Of a DNA stretch of 34,348 nt, positions 7,654 through 15,999 are shown in pieces. Below the pieces are notes generated by a model that ran no database searches, was not told where the DNA came from, and saw only the letters and a list, made by a program, of their open reading frames with translations. This DNA is from Spirochaetaceae bacterium (GTDB taxonomy: Bacteria; Spirochaetota; Spirochaetia; Treponematales; Breznakiellaceae). The DNA is taken from positions 1-34,348 of the forward strand of contig JAITJI010000090.1 of NCBI GenBank assembly GCA_031279015.1, read 5' to 3'. The translations under genes were made by a program, and so were the position numbers. Numbering within the stretch: position 1 is the stretch's first letter; every line of letters begins with the position of its first letter.

Positions 7654-9735
7654 CTACAGCGTTTTAAGGGAGTTGATATCCTGAATAACCATATTCCCCG
7701 ATGCCAGCAGCGCAGTGGAGGAATCCCTGATTTTTGCGATAAGGGCATTTATTTCGCTCAGGGAATGCAGCACCTGACTGCCGCCGGCATTCTGGACATC
7801 CATGGCCTCTTTTATCCGCAGTTCCTCATTTTTTACCGTGTCAATCAGAGAAGCCATCTGCTCAAACTGTTCTTGGGCATGGGCAGAGGATTCCTTTGAG
7901 TTGTCGATAAGTCCCTTGATCTTTTTCAGGTTATCGGATATTTCTACCGCCTGATGCCCGGAATTGTCGGCGAGTTTCCGTATTTCCCCGGCGACCACGG
8001 CAAAACCTCTGCCCACCGCTTCCCCGGCGTGGGCCGCCTCGATAGCGGCATTCATGCCGAGGATGCTGGTCTCATTAGCTATATCGCCAATCACCTTACA
8101 GGCATCGATGAGGGCTTCGGATTGATCTGAAACATCGGCTATCAGTCCCCCTATCTCATGAAGCCGGTCCTTCCCCTCGACTGAAGAAGCGTTGAGTTTA
8201 AGTACCGTTTTAGCGTTATGCTCCAGGGTGGTATGAATCGACCGGGTGCTTTCCACCATCTGCCCTATTGCCTGGGATGAGCGTAAAACATAGTTTGCAG
8301 TCTCATTGATCTGCCCGGACAGGGCTTCAAGGCCGTTGATGCTTTTATGCATTTCCTCCAGAGTATGATCGTAAACCTGGTTAAGCATCGATTGGGTCTC
8401 ACTTTCAATGCGCAGGTTCTTTTCAATTTCTACATAATGACGGCAATTTTCCGGTTTATTAAGACCATTGATAATGGCCACCACCATCTGCTCACAGCTC
8501 TTATACCCGCAGGCGCCACAGTTAAGGCGTTCATCCGGAGTTTTCTTGTGGATTTGGATAAACATGTCTTCAATTTGTTGCGGGGATGGAGAAATAACCA
8601 TCTTTTTGAATATATCTGACCGGTCCGTATAGGAGCGGTTATAGAGTCCCTCTTCCCAATAGGAATTCAGAATTTTTTCAAGCTTATTCCGGGCAAAGAG
8701 CTTCTTCAACAGGGTATTGGGCTGATACTTCTTCCGCATCTCCAGATGCCGCCGTTCTACCAGGCACTCCACATCGTCCAGATGTTTCCCCTGATTTCCC
8801 GTACCGGGGCCACCGTTACAGCCCATGCCGCAGTTCAGGCAGTCGATAAGCTTGTAAACCGGGGCGTTGCCCTTTTTGATGGAAGCGGAAAGATAGGCAA
8901 AGTAGTGATACACCTCCGGAGACCCTTCGATTTTTCGGGTTCGGCTGACAATATCCTTGTCGTAACGCTGGGCCGTCCGCATGAGCCCTCCGGGACTGGA
9001 AAACAACACCGCCCGTTCCGCCGAAGGATTATCGTAATCCAGGGCCGGATAGGTATTAATAGGCTTACGGGATGCGTCAATGTACTTCTTAACTGAGGTA
9101 AAGGCCACGTTATAATCCCCAATACCCACAGCATCAAATTCCCGTTTCTTGGAAAAACAGGGACTGATGGCGGCGATCCGGTGATTCTTGTATTGAGGAT
9201 AATACCGTTTGATCATCTTCATGATATGCATCATAGGACTATCCGCCGGGGCAAGGTAGGGGATAAGTTCCGGCCGGTACAGTTCAATAAAGGACACCAG
9301 GGTTGGACAGGGCTGGGCGATGACCGTTTTAGGTTTGTTTTTTTTCATGTAGTTAATATAGGATTTGACCGTAAGCTCCGCACCAAAACTCACGTCAAAG
9401 ACCGCCTTGACACCCAGAGATTTTAACAGACCGTTCACATTAAGGTAGGTACCGTCAAAACTTGCGGCAATGGCAGGGGCTACAATGGCGATGATATTTT
9501 TGCCCTGCCGGAGATCTTCCATAAAGACATCAAAATCGTCAATGCCAATCCGGGCTCCGTGAGTACAGGCGCCGATACACTCCCCGCAGCCGATACACAG
9601 CTCGGGATGATGATCCACAATCTTGCCTGACCCGTCGTTGCACATCTTGGCGGGACAAACCATGATACAACGATGGCAATTAATGCACTTATCTTCCAAA
9701 ACCTTGATAATCGGGCGTAAAGTCTTCGCTTCCAT
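7654..9735 (-). CDS. [FeFe]-hydrogenase-like / 4Fe-4S / methyl-accepting chemotaxis fusion protein (soluble sensor)
   Basis: A 693-residue protein without signal or membrane segments, so a cytoplasmic receptor. Residues 17-57 hold two 4Fe-4S motifs ([12 protein letters not shown] and [11 protein letters not shown]). About 80-330 is an [FeFe]-hydrogenase H-cluster domain: Cys143 (AQPCP), Cys193 (SPCFSKK) and Cys302/Cys306 (NCGMGC) match the four cluster ligands. The proton-relay cysteine before the first ligand (TSCCP in catalytic enzymes) is Pro142, and the Met of MPC is Ser191, which points to sensing more than turnover. Cys406, 409, 414 and 431 form a further 4Fe-4S motif. From about 440 comes a chemotaxis signalling domain with hairpin tip [16 protein letters not shown]. 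It would report hydrogen or redox state to CheA/CheW. ATG 9735 fits AGGTGG (8-base spacer) better than GTG 9747. Hydrogen sensors of this class are known from termite-gut treponemes. Confidence 0.88.
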   Translation of the reverse strand: MEAKTLRPIIKVLEDKCINCHRCIMVCPAKMCNDGSGKIVDHHPELCIGCGECIGACTHGARIGIDDFDVFMEDLRQGKNIIAIVAPAIAASFDGTYLNVNGLLKSLGVKAVFDVSFGAELTVKSYINYMKKNKPKTVIAQPCPTLVSFIELYRPELIPYLAPADSPMMHIMKMIKRYYPQYKNHRIAAISPCFSKKREFDAVGIGDYNVAFTSVKKYIDASRKPINTYPALDYDNPSAERAVLFSSPGGLMRTAQRYDKDIVSRTRKIEGSPEVYHYFAYLSASIKKGNAPVYKLIDCLNCGMGCNGGPGTGNQGKHLDDVECLVERRHLEMRKKYQPNTLLKKLFARNKLEKILNSYWEEGLYNRSYTDRSDIFKKMVISPSPQQIEDMFIQIHKKTPDERLNCGACGYKSCEQMVVAIINGLNKPENCRHYVEIEKNLRIESETQSMLNQVYDHTLEEMHKSINGLEALSGQINETANYVLRSSQAIGQMVESTRSIHTTLEHNAKTVLKLNASSVEGKDRLHEIGGLIADVSDQSEALIDACKVIGDIANETSILGMNAAIEAAHAGEAVGRGFAVVAGEIRKLADNSGHQAVEISDNLKKIKGLIDNSKESSAHAQEQFEQMASLIDTVKNEELRIKEAMDVQNAGGSQVLHSLSEINALIAKIRDSSTALLASGNMVIQDINSLKTL

Positions 9736-9762
9736 AATATTATCCACCTGGCAAGGAACAAA

Positions 9763-9812
9763 ATAATGTCATATTAAAACATTATTATAAGGAATAAGAG
9801 AAGTTTTGTCTA
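9763..9812 (-). promoter_or_regulatory. Promoter of the hydrogenase-MCP gene with an overlapping inverted repeat
   Basis: On the minus strand TAGACA (9807-9812) and a perfect TATAAT (9784-9789) are 17 bases apart, with a start near 9777. Just downstream lies AATGTCATATTAAAACATT, an imperfect inverted repeat that includes TGTCATATTA (9767-9776), a 10-mer also found in both promoter regions of the padR cluster. Confidence 0.6.
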
Positions 9813-9909
9813 GTATTCTCTTTTTAAATGCGTGGGCTTGACTTTTTAGTTATAATTGGGTAACAGTATTAGTAGAAGTTAACAGATATCTGGCCGGAGG
9901 TAAATTCTG

Positions 9910-10119
9910 ATGCCCTTATCCTTTGCCAAACCAGGTGAAATCAACTCAATCAAGCGGATTGGAGGCCGGGATGATACAAAAAAACGGCTTGAAACCCTGG
10001 GTTTTGTGGTGGGCAGCGCCGTTACGGTTGTTTCCATGATAAACGGAAACGTTATTGTCAACGTAAAGGACTCCAGGATTGCCATAAGCCGTGAGATGGC
10101 GAATAAAATCCTCATATAG
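9910..10119 (+). CDS. feoA: FeoA-domain protein, stand-alone
   Basis: A 69-residue protein consisting only of an SH3-like FeoA domain. The pattern RIGGRDDTKKRLETLGFVVG followed by VTVVSMINGNVIVNVKDSRIAISREMANKI matches the family, including the terminal helix after a SRIAISR strand. FeoA usually supports the ferrous iron channel FeoB by an unclear mechanism. Here no feoB follows; the next gene is on the opposite strand. GGAGG lies 9 bases before the ATG. It is divergent from the hydrogenase-MCP gene with 174 bases between starts, so shared control is possible. A TATAAT occurs at 9851-9856 but without a matching -35. Confidence 0.8.
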   Translation: MPLSFAKPGEINSIKRIGGRDDTKKRLETLGFVVGSAVTVVSMINGNVIVNVKDSRIAISREMANKILI

Positions 10120-10187
10120 GAGCGGAAAAAGCCCCCGGGAGAATAGACGGAGACCCGAATGCACGGTATTTTATTTCTGTGCGGGTT

Positions 10188-11222
10188 CTAACGCCGGTAG
10201 ATGATGAGGTTTCCTGAACTGGTCCGGACAAAGATGGTCCGTTTTGGCGATGGTCCGAACGGACGGAGGACGGTGCTGTTCCCCGATATCCGCAGAGGTG
10301 CGCCGTCGTCATCTACCTGTACCTTGCCGCTGTTGGTGATGGCGTCCAGGTTAAAGGAAAGTTCCCGGGGGAAGGTCAGCTCCGCATTGCCGCTGGAAAG
10401 CCTGAACCGGAGATCTCCGCTAAGTTCCGCCGCATCCAGCGTTAAAGTGCCGGAATTTATCTTAAAGCTGCCCTCACCGGAGAAATTCCCCACCGACACG
10501 GTACCGCTGGAAATATCCGCTTCCATCCGGCCCAGGGCTTTTTCAATGATGATATTTCCGCTGTTTATTACAATATGTGCGCTGCCCTGCATGGCGCCGA
10601 TCCGGGTTTGGCCGCTTGAGACTTTTATCCGGTGTTCCGGACCGGTCAGATCGCCGATTTGCAGTTTTCCGCTGGAAACACTGACAAAGAAACTGCCCGC
10701 AATACCGGCGACATCCAGGTTGCCGCTGGAAACCCGGACCGAAAGAGTCTCCCCGGAAAGGCGGTTCAGATGTACAGAACCGGAACCTACATTAATATCG
10801 ATGGTTTTGTAGTTGAGGAGATCCGTTTCCGCGGAGAGATCCCCGCCGGAATTGACTAGCCTGAGATCTCCCCGGAATGACCGGGGAAGGTAGATCTCCG
10901 CCCGGGCCTTCCGGAGCCAGATTAACCAAGGACGCCTTCCCCGTTTGATATGTACCGTGGAGCCGGATCGGGAAATTTGTGCATAATACCGGGGCTTGTT
11001 TATTTCCATGTATTCCCGGATGACAAGAGCATCGCCATCGCTTTCCCGGAGGATCACAGCATCGGCGCCGTAACTTATGGAAAGGCCCTCCGCCTCCGCA
11101 AGGCTGACGGTTTGGGTATTCACCAGGGGAAGGTCTTCCAGGGCGTATATCCCCGCAGCCCCCGTCATTAAAAGGAACAACGCCACTGTAGCGTTACGTA
11201 CCATTACTATCACCGTGGTCAT
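10188..11222 (-). CDS. Exported DUF4097-type beta-helix protein
   Basis: About 344 residues from the preferred start. An N-terminal signal peptide (MTTVIVMVRNATVALFLLM, then AGIYA) leads to repeated short beta strands with SSG or NSG turns, such as RVSSGNLDVAG, SVSSGKLQIGD and KVSSGQTRIG. This is the DUF4097/DUF4098 parallel beta-helix pattern, found in LiaX-like envelope stress proteins and adhesin-like proteins. ATG 11222 has AAGGGG about 7 bases upstream and gives a normal signal peptide; ATG 11276, 1 base past the stop of the preceding gene and with AAGGTG upstream, is an alternative that adds 18 residues. It is last in the padR operon. Role by context: an envelope protein induced when PadR is released. 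Molecular function unknown. Confidence 0.8.
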   Translation of the reverse strand: MTTVIVMVRNATVALFLLMTGAAGIYALEDLPLVNTQTVSLAEAEGLSISYGADAVILRESDGDALVIREYMEINKPRYYAQISRSGSTVHIKRGRRPWLIWLRKARAEIYLPRSFRGDLRLVNSGGDLSAETDLLNYKTIDINVGSGSVHLNRLSGETLSVRVSSGNLDVAGIAGSFFVSVSSGKLQIGDLTGPEHRIKVSSGQTRIGAMQGSAHIVINSGNIIIEKALGRMEADISSGTVSVGNFSGEGSFKINSGTLTLDAAELSGDLRFRLSSGNAELTFPRELSFNLDAITNSGKVQVDDDGAPLRISGNSTVLRPFGPSPKRTIFVRTSSGNLIIYRR

Positions 11223-11277
11223 ACACTTCCCCTTATACAAGTTTTCAGAGCTTAGAAAGATTCTCTTGTTATTCATT

Positions 11278-12213
11278 TTATTCACCTTGTATTTTCCCGT
11301 TACGATTCGGTTTCATCATCAGACTTTGAACCACCAGATGGATGGCCACGGCGAATATGAAGATCAGCCAGGAAAACCTGAAACCCAGGAGTAATCCGAA
11401 GAGGATAAAGAACCCCACCGCAGAGATCCATATAGCCCCGGAAACCATGCCGAAGCGGGCAGCGGCAAGGGGATCTTTCCACAGATCCATGCTGGCCTTG
11501 GCCTCTTTTTCATACCGCTCCCGGGCCCAGGGCTTCCGGGTATCTTTTTCGGTCAGGAGGATGAAGATCAGCAGGGCCAGGCCGGGAATAAAGAAGGGGA
11601 TCAGGGTAGCAATGGCCTCCATAAGGCCCCGGTCGGTGGCAAGCCATGTCAGGGGAGAGAGGATGAGACCAAAGGATAGGATCGCCGCCGTCAGAGCGTA
11701 CCAGGCGCTCCGTTTTTTGGAGAGGGGATACCGCCAGGCCGTCTCTTGGGTGATTCCCAGGAAGGTGAATGCCGCAATGGCCGGAGGGATGAAAGCCAGA
11801 AGGGTACCCAGGGCGCCAACCATGTTTTTGTTCGGCTCCCAGAACGCCTCCAGGGCGGATTGTTCCTCCCTGGTAAAGTAAACTACCATGGCGATAATGA
11901 TACCGAGAACTGCCCAGGCTCCGGCGATAACATACATGGCTACCCGGCCGGGCTTGAGGCATGTTCTTATCCCCATATAGGCGTCTTGAATAATCTCCTG
12001 TTTTTTCCTGAGGCTGATCTGATCTGCCAGGGTGGAAATGTCCCCCAGCTCCCCGGTGGCTTTTTCAAAGGCCGCCTGCGGGTCCAGGCCTTTTGTGGAG
12101 AGGCTGGCAATCCGGGCATCCAGATTGGATAAAAGCTCTTCTTTAAAGTCCCGGAGCGCCGCCGTTTCTTCATATTCCGCAAACAGGTTGTGTACGAATT
12201 CCTTGGTCTCCAT
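11278..12213 (-). CDS. DUF1700/HAAS-like membrane protein
   Basis: 311 residues. The N-terminal ~75 residues form a soluble helical domain (KEELLSNLDARIASL, then GLDPQAAFEKATGELGDI), matching the HAAS/DUF1700 or permease-prefix type found with PadR regulators. The rest holds about six or seven membrane spans, starting VAMYVIAGAWAVLGIIIAMVV. The ATG at 12213 overlaps the padR stop (TAATG), showing translational coupling, and the following gene starts within a few bases to 55 bases of its end. In Firmicutes PadR-HAAS-DUF4097 sets are thought to act in envelope stress signalling; the HAAS domain is proposed to bind a PadR or membrane partner. Function here is inferred from that context. Confidence 0.75.
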   Translation of the reverse strand: METKEFVHNLFAEYEETAALRDFKEELLSNLDARIASLSTKGLDPQAAFEKATGELGDISTLADQISLRKKQEIIQDAYMGIRTCLKPGRVAMYVIAGAWAVLGIIIAMVVYFTREEQSALEAFWEPNKNMVGALGTLLAFIPPAIAAFTFLGITQETAWRYPLSKKRSAWYALTAAILSFGLILSPLTWLATDRGLMEAIATLIPFFIPGLALLIFILLTEKDTRKPWARERYEKEAKASMDLWKDPLAAARFGMVSGAIWISAVGFFILFGLLLGFRFSWLIFIFAVAIHLVVQSLMMKPNRNGKIQGE

Positions 12214-12548
12214 TATTCCGCTCCTAATAATTTGCTGAGAATCTTCCGGGTAAACTCCCAATCCAGAATATTCTGCCGGTACTGTTCCCGGCCCTTTTCC
12301 GTGATCCGGTAATACCGCCGCCTTGCCCCCTGGGTTTCATCTCCCCAATAGGAGGTGATACATCCCTCCTGTTCCAGCCGTTTATAACTGGAATAGAGGG
12401 TGGTTTCCTTCAACTCGTACTGTTCCCCGGTTCTATTCAAAATTTCATTGTAAATTTCAAAGCCGTAGGCATCTCCATTTTGAAGAATGTTTAAAACTAT
12501 GGTATCCGTATGACCCCGGAGTACATCGGAGGATAATTTCGGTTCCAT
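12213..12548 (-). CDS. PadR-family transcriptional regulator
   Basis: 111 residues, a typical minimal PadR. It has the winged-helix pattern: LRGHTDTIVLNILQNGDAYGFEIYNEI, then ELKETTLYSSYKRLEQEGCI and a wing with GARRRYYRITEKGREQY. A C-terminal helix follows for dimerisation. AAGGGA lies 6 bases before the ATG. The first gene of a tightly coupled three-gene operon, it would repress its own promoter through the operator at 12571-12602; PadR proteins are usually autorepressors released by a ligand or membrane signal. A very similar site upstream of the neighbouring lipoprotein gene suggests it controls that as well. Confidence 0.88.
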   Translation of the reverse strand: MEPKLSSDVLRGHTDTIVLNILQNGDAYGFEIYNEILNRTGEQYELKETTLYSSYKRLEQEGCITSYWGDETQGARRRYYRITEKGREQYRQNILDWEFTRKILSKLLGAE

Positions 12549-12570
12549 ACCGCATCCCTTATGAGTACGA

Positions 12571-12602
12571 AATAATATGACAGATGATTATTATTATCTG
12601 TC
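12571..12602 (-). promoter_or_regulatory. Operator A upstream of padR
   Basis: GACAGAT and ATCTGTC form a 7-bp inverted repeat with a 10-base spacer (12579-12585 and 12596-12602), just downstream of the padR promoter start. The 32-base segment matches operator B (13389-13420) at 25 of 32 positions without gaps, by hand alignment. Confidence 0.65.
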
Positions 12603-12609
12603 GTATATA

Positions 12610-12638
12610 AATATATATCATATTATTACGTCTGTCAA
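12610..12638 (-). promoter_or_regulatory. Promoter of the padR operon
   Basis: On the minus strand, TTGACA (12633-12638) and TATATT (12610-12615) are 17 bases apart. The -35 box covers the stop codon (12635-12637) of the upstream lipoprotein gene, so padR also receives any read-through from it. Confidence 0.75.
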
Positions 12639-13363
12639 TAGTTAAATAAAAAATTTTTTATCATGAATGAAGGCGCGCCGGTAGTATCAAAGAGAATGTG
12701 GCCGGTGAATTCAAGCCTGCCCTCCCGGGCCAGGATGATAAAATCTATAGGCCTTATATTTCCACTTTCCTTGTTGAAATAGACCACCCCGGCATCCTCA
12801 AGGAGAGTGTATACAAACTGGGAACAAAACATGATATTGGGGAGTTTAGACTTTTTGGTCAGAAGACCCAGGAGATTATAGGAACTACCCTCCCGGTTAA
12901 TCGCCGCCACACGGTTGATAAGCGCCCGTTTTTGTTCCGGTTCCATCCTGAGCCGGTAGACCATCAGGGATGCGCCGGGCTTCCGGTAAAAGTGTTTAAG
13001 CCGTTCCCGGTTAAGGCCGGGGCTGGAAGTTCCGTTGCCGCCGTTATAACTCACCAGGGTTTCCATTGTAGAATCGAAGGACAAGGATACGTGGTTATAG
13101 GAGGTTCCGGTAAAGAATCCGATGAGCTTACTTGCGGGGCTCCCCGTATCCGAAAGGACAATGTAGATGTGGGGATCCGTCAGAGTTCTCCGGGCCGCAT
13201 CAAAATACTCCTCTGGCAGGGAAAGACGGGTAATATACCGGGAAGAATTATGCCTTGGCAGATCCTGTAACAGGGCGGTTATATCCGCCGGGGTCAGGAT
13301 GGCGCAGGAAACAATGGAACAAACAAGGAATATTCCGGAAAAAAACCATCTGATGATACGCAT
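12635..13363 (-). CDS. Lipoprotein with permuted NlpC/P60 (YiiX-like) papain fold
   Basis: 242 residues. A signal ending SIVSC (Cys20) suggests a lipoprotein. The core has IYIVLSDTGS, then GTSYNHVSLSFD with His91, and later NIMFCSQFVYTLLEDAG with Cys180. A histidine before the cysteine, and C-S-Q-F-V leading into a helix, are the marks of the permuted papain-like YiiX/YaeF group, which includes hydrolases of amide or ester bonds in peptidoglycan or lipids. The enzyme activity is inferred only. ATG 13363 follows GAGG at 6 bases. The gene has its own promoter and operator B, nearly identical to those of the padR operon that follows on the same strand, so it likely belongs to the same regulon. 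Confidence 0.75.
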   Translation of the reverse strand: MRIIRWFFSGIFLVCSIVSCAILTPADITALLQDLPRHNSSRYITRLSLPEEYFDAARRTLTDPHIYIVLSDTGSPASKLIGFFTGTSYNHVSLSFDSTMETLVSYNGGNGTSSPGLNRERLKHFYRKPGASLMVYRLRMEPEQKRALINRVAAINREGSSYNLLGLLTKKSKLPNIMFCSQFVYTLLEDAGVVYFNKESGNIRPIDFIILAREGRLEFTGHILFDTTGAPSFMIKNFLFNY

Positions 13364-13388
13364 GTATTACCTCGTTTATGAAAGGCAT

Positions 13389-13420
13389 AGTAATATGACA
13401 TGTAGATATTATTATCTATC
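13389..13420 (-). promoter_or_regulatory. Operator B upstream of the lipoprotein gene
   Basis: A 32-base segment that matches operator A at 25 of 32 positions. It includes TAATATGACA (13391-13400) and the symmetric element TAGATA/TATCTA. It overlaps the -10 box at 13411-13416, so a bound PadR dimer would exclude polymerase. Confidence 0.6.
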
Positions 13421-13439
13421 AAATTATTACGATTGTCAA
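13411..13439 (-). promoter_or_regulatory. Promoter of the lipoprotein gene
   Basis: On the minus strand, TTGACA (13434-13439) and GATAAT (13411-13416) are 17 bases apart. From the -35 box on, 20 of the first 23 bases equal those of the padR promoter. Confidence 0.75.
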
Positions 13440-13545
13440 GTATATATGCAAGATGAGGATTTGCGGCCCAATTAACGTCTGATACCGGCATACTCTATTT
13501 TCCTTCTTGATATTTACCCTTTTAAGGAGTATTAATTATTTATAT

Positions 13546-15831
13546 ATGGCTACAGTGCTTTCGCCTTATCGTCTTGGTAAGGCACGGGATCTTTACAATC
13601 TGTTTAATGTTTTCAATTCTTTTTCCTGGCAGTTTTTGGTTGGAACTATAATTATTCTCCTGGCGATGCGGCTCAATGCATCCTCCACCGTTATCGGTCT
13701 GCTCAATGCCCTGGTCTATGTATCCTTCTTCTTCCTGCCCATGGGAAAGCTGTTGGCCAAAAAATGTTCCATCATAAAAATTTATGGTGTCGCATGGATA
13801 ATACGGGCTATTGCCATGAGCCCTCTCCTCTTGATCCCCTTTTTTGTGTCCCAGGGGCGGGGAGATACAGCCCTGGGATTGATCCTTCTGGGGGTTTTCA
13901 TCTTCCATGCATCCCGGGGCGTGGGGATGATCGCCAATAACCCTGTTTTGGACGAGCTGGCCACCGGTCCTGACCGGGGCAGCTATATGACCCAGATACA
14001 GATCATCAACAGTGCAGTGGCCATGTTTTCCAGTTTTGCCATCGCACTGATACTGGGAAGGAATCCGCCCCTTTTTCTCTATGCCCTGCTCATAGCCGTG
14101 GGGATCGCCGGGGGTGTCTTCAGCGGCGTCCTGGTTCTGAAGATCCCCAAACCGGAGATTGAGACCGGGGAAAAGAGTATCGGTTTGGCCGGGATCTTCC
14201 GGAAGGCCTTATCCAATCCACCGCTTCGGCACTTCATCATCATACTGGTCCTGGTGGCTCTGGTTTCAGGTGTTGCCCGGGCTTTTGTTACGGTGTACAG
14301 CCGGGAAGTGTTCAACCAGGGTGATGGTATGGTCTCCCTCTATTCGGTTTTTGGAGGCATGGGGAATCTGATGATAGGATTGCTCATCAAATTCCTCGTA
14401 GACCGAATCGGCGTAAAACCAATTTATATCGTATGTACTATTTTGGGACTTGTGGGGATGATCCCCATCGTGTTTTTTCCCGCTGCGGCGGTAGACAATA
14501 CAACCACGGTGGTCCTTTACCTTACTTTTCTGTTTTTTATCCTGAATTTTGGCTTTCTGGGGGCTGAAGGGATCGCTCAGACCTACTTTCTAGCCCTGAT
14601 TCCCCAGGAACTGATGCTGGACATGGGGATCCTCTACTTTTTTGTGTTCGGAGTCGCCGGGGCGGGCGGGTCCTTCCTTGCGGGGTTGTTCCTGGATGCC
14701 TTTGCCGGCCTGGGATTTTCCGTGTTTGTATCCTACAAGATCCTCTACATTGTGCTGATAGGAATCACCGTGGCGGTTCTGGTGCTGCAACGGAAGCTAA
14801 TCCCTCTGGGTTCCCTGCCTTTCAGGGGCGCCCTGGAGGTGATGTTCTCCTACCGGGATCTCAAGGCCATAAGTATTCTGGACCGGTTGAACAAAACCAG
14901 GGATACCGACGAAGAGGAAGCCCTGCTGGGCGCCCTCCACGACACCCCTTCAAAGCTGGCCATCAAGGGCCTTCTTGAACGGGCAAAATCTCCCCGGCTG
15001 GTGGTACGGCTAGAGGCTCTTCGGGCCATGGAAGCCCTGGAAACGCTGAATGAAGACGCCGAAAAGGCCCTGATAGCGGATATGATCAACAATCCCTATA
15101 CCACCGCCTATATATCCGCCCGGATCCTGGGGAAAAACCATTTTTCCTCCGCCATACCCATCCTGCGGGAACTTGCCGGTTCCGACGACTATATGTTGGC
15201 CGGAGAGGCGATAATCGCCCTGGCGCGGCTTGACGACAGGGCTTTTCTACCCCAGATAGAAAAGATCATCGTTAAAACGAAAAATCCCCGTCTTAAAATC
15301 ATGGGGGTGGAGGCTTTTGGCATTTACCGGTCGCCCGAATCCCTTTCGGTACTGCTGGACATGCTCCGGGTGGACAATCCGCCTCCCTATCTGCGGGATG
15401 AGGTAGTTTTGTCCATGGCAAATATTCTGGATGTCCAAAACCTGTTCTACCGGATTCTGGTCCGTTTCCGGGAGAACGAGAATCTGGCGGTCACCCTGGC
15501 AATGGATGATGCTGAGGCGGCGGTGGAATTTTACAGTTCCAGTCTGGGGGGCTGGAAAAGTATCCGGAAAAAGCCCGCCCTTGCGGAGAGCAGCAAGCAG
15601 GCAAAATCCCTCTCCCCTGCCGTAGCCGCGTATATGAAGGAGTCAAACGGCAGCCCGCTCTCCCGGTGGATCCTGGAATTGCCGGAGGATCACTGTGATC
15701 CCATGGTCCAACTGATCCTCTCCGAGGCGGTCCTGGACGATGACCTCAACTCCCACAATCGGCTGCGGTTACTCATAATCCACTGGGCCACCCGGGAACT
15801 GCGAATCCTGACGAACCGTCTGAAGGGCTAA
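13546..15831 (+). CDS. MFS-like transporter fused to a C-terminal HEAT-repeat domain
   Basis: 761 residues. The first ~430 contain about 12 hydrophobic spans in an MFS arrangement (for example LVGTIIILLAMRLNASSTVIGLLNALVYVSFFFLPMG split over two helices, and DRIGVKPIYIVCTILGLVGM after the central loop). From about 438 to 640 the sequence changes to soluble helical repeats of the HEAT/Armadillo type: SPRLVVRLEALRAMEALE, then SAIPILRELAGSDDYMLAG and NPRLKIMGVEAFGIYRSPE. Such repeats usually bind proteins or phosphoregulators on the cytoplasmic side. The substrate is unknown. ATG 13546 begins a natural MFS N-terminus, but the nearest AAGGAG (13524-13529) is 16 bases away, so translation start is uncertain. 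Convergent or divergent partners give no hint of the substrate. Confidence 0.78.
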   Translation: MATVLSPYRLGKARDLYNLFNVFNSFSWQFLVGTIIILLAMRLNASSTVIGLLNALVYVSFFFLPMGKLLAKKCSIIKIYGVAWIIRAIAMSPLLLIPFFVSQGRGDTALGLILLGVFIFHASRGVGMIANNPVLDELATGPDRGSYMTQIQIINSAVAMFSSFAIALILGRNPPLFLYALLIAVGIAGGVFSGVLVLKIPKPEIETGEKSIGLAGIFRKALSNPPLRHFIIILVLVALVSGVARAFVTVYSREVFNQGDGMVSLYSVFGGMGNLMIGLLIKFLVDRIGVKPIYIVCTILGLVGMIPIVFFPAAAVDNTTTVVLYLTFLFFILNFGFLGAEGIAQTYFLALIPQELMLDMGILYFFVFGVAGAGGSFLAGLFLDAFAGLGFSVFVSYKILYIVLIGITVAVLVLQRKLIPLGSLPFRGALEVMFSYRDLKAISILDRLNKTRDTDEEEALLGALHDTPSKLAIKGLLERAKSPRLVVRLEALRAMEALETLNEDAEKALIADMINNPYTTAYISARILGKNHFSSAIPILRELAGSDDYMLAGEAIIALARLDDRAFLPQIEKIIVKTKNPRLKIMGVEAFGIYRSPESLSVLLDMLRVDNPPPYLRDEVVLSMANILDVQNLFYRILVRFRENENLAVTLAMDDAEAAVEFYSSSLGGWKSIRKKPALAESSKQAKSLSPAVAAYMKESNGSPLSRWILELPEDHCDPMVQLILSEAVLDDDLNSHNRLRLLIIHWATRELRILTNRLKG

Positions 15832-15918
15832 AAAGCGGAAACCCGCAGACCGGAGAAGGAATTGCGGTTTGCCGGAGTTTCCATGACAGGGCTTGATACC
15901 TGGGCTGCGACTCCCGTC

Positions 15919-15947
15919 TTGACACTTTTACCTTCCTTTGGTATTGT
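15919..15947 (+). promoter_or_regulatory. Promoter of rpmB
   Basis: TTGACA (15919-15924) and TATTGT (15942-15947) are 17 bases apart, about 50 bases ahead of the L28 start. Confidence 0.65.
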
Positions 15948-15999
15948 TAAAAACTCTACCGATAAATACTCCGAAAGGATGAGCATAAGGAAGGATTGT

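Noticed and set aside
9838-9866. TTGACT with TAACAG as a feoA promoter
   Set aside because: The -10 match is only three of six, and the better TATAAT nearby has the wrong spacing, so no promoter was called.
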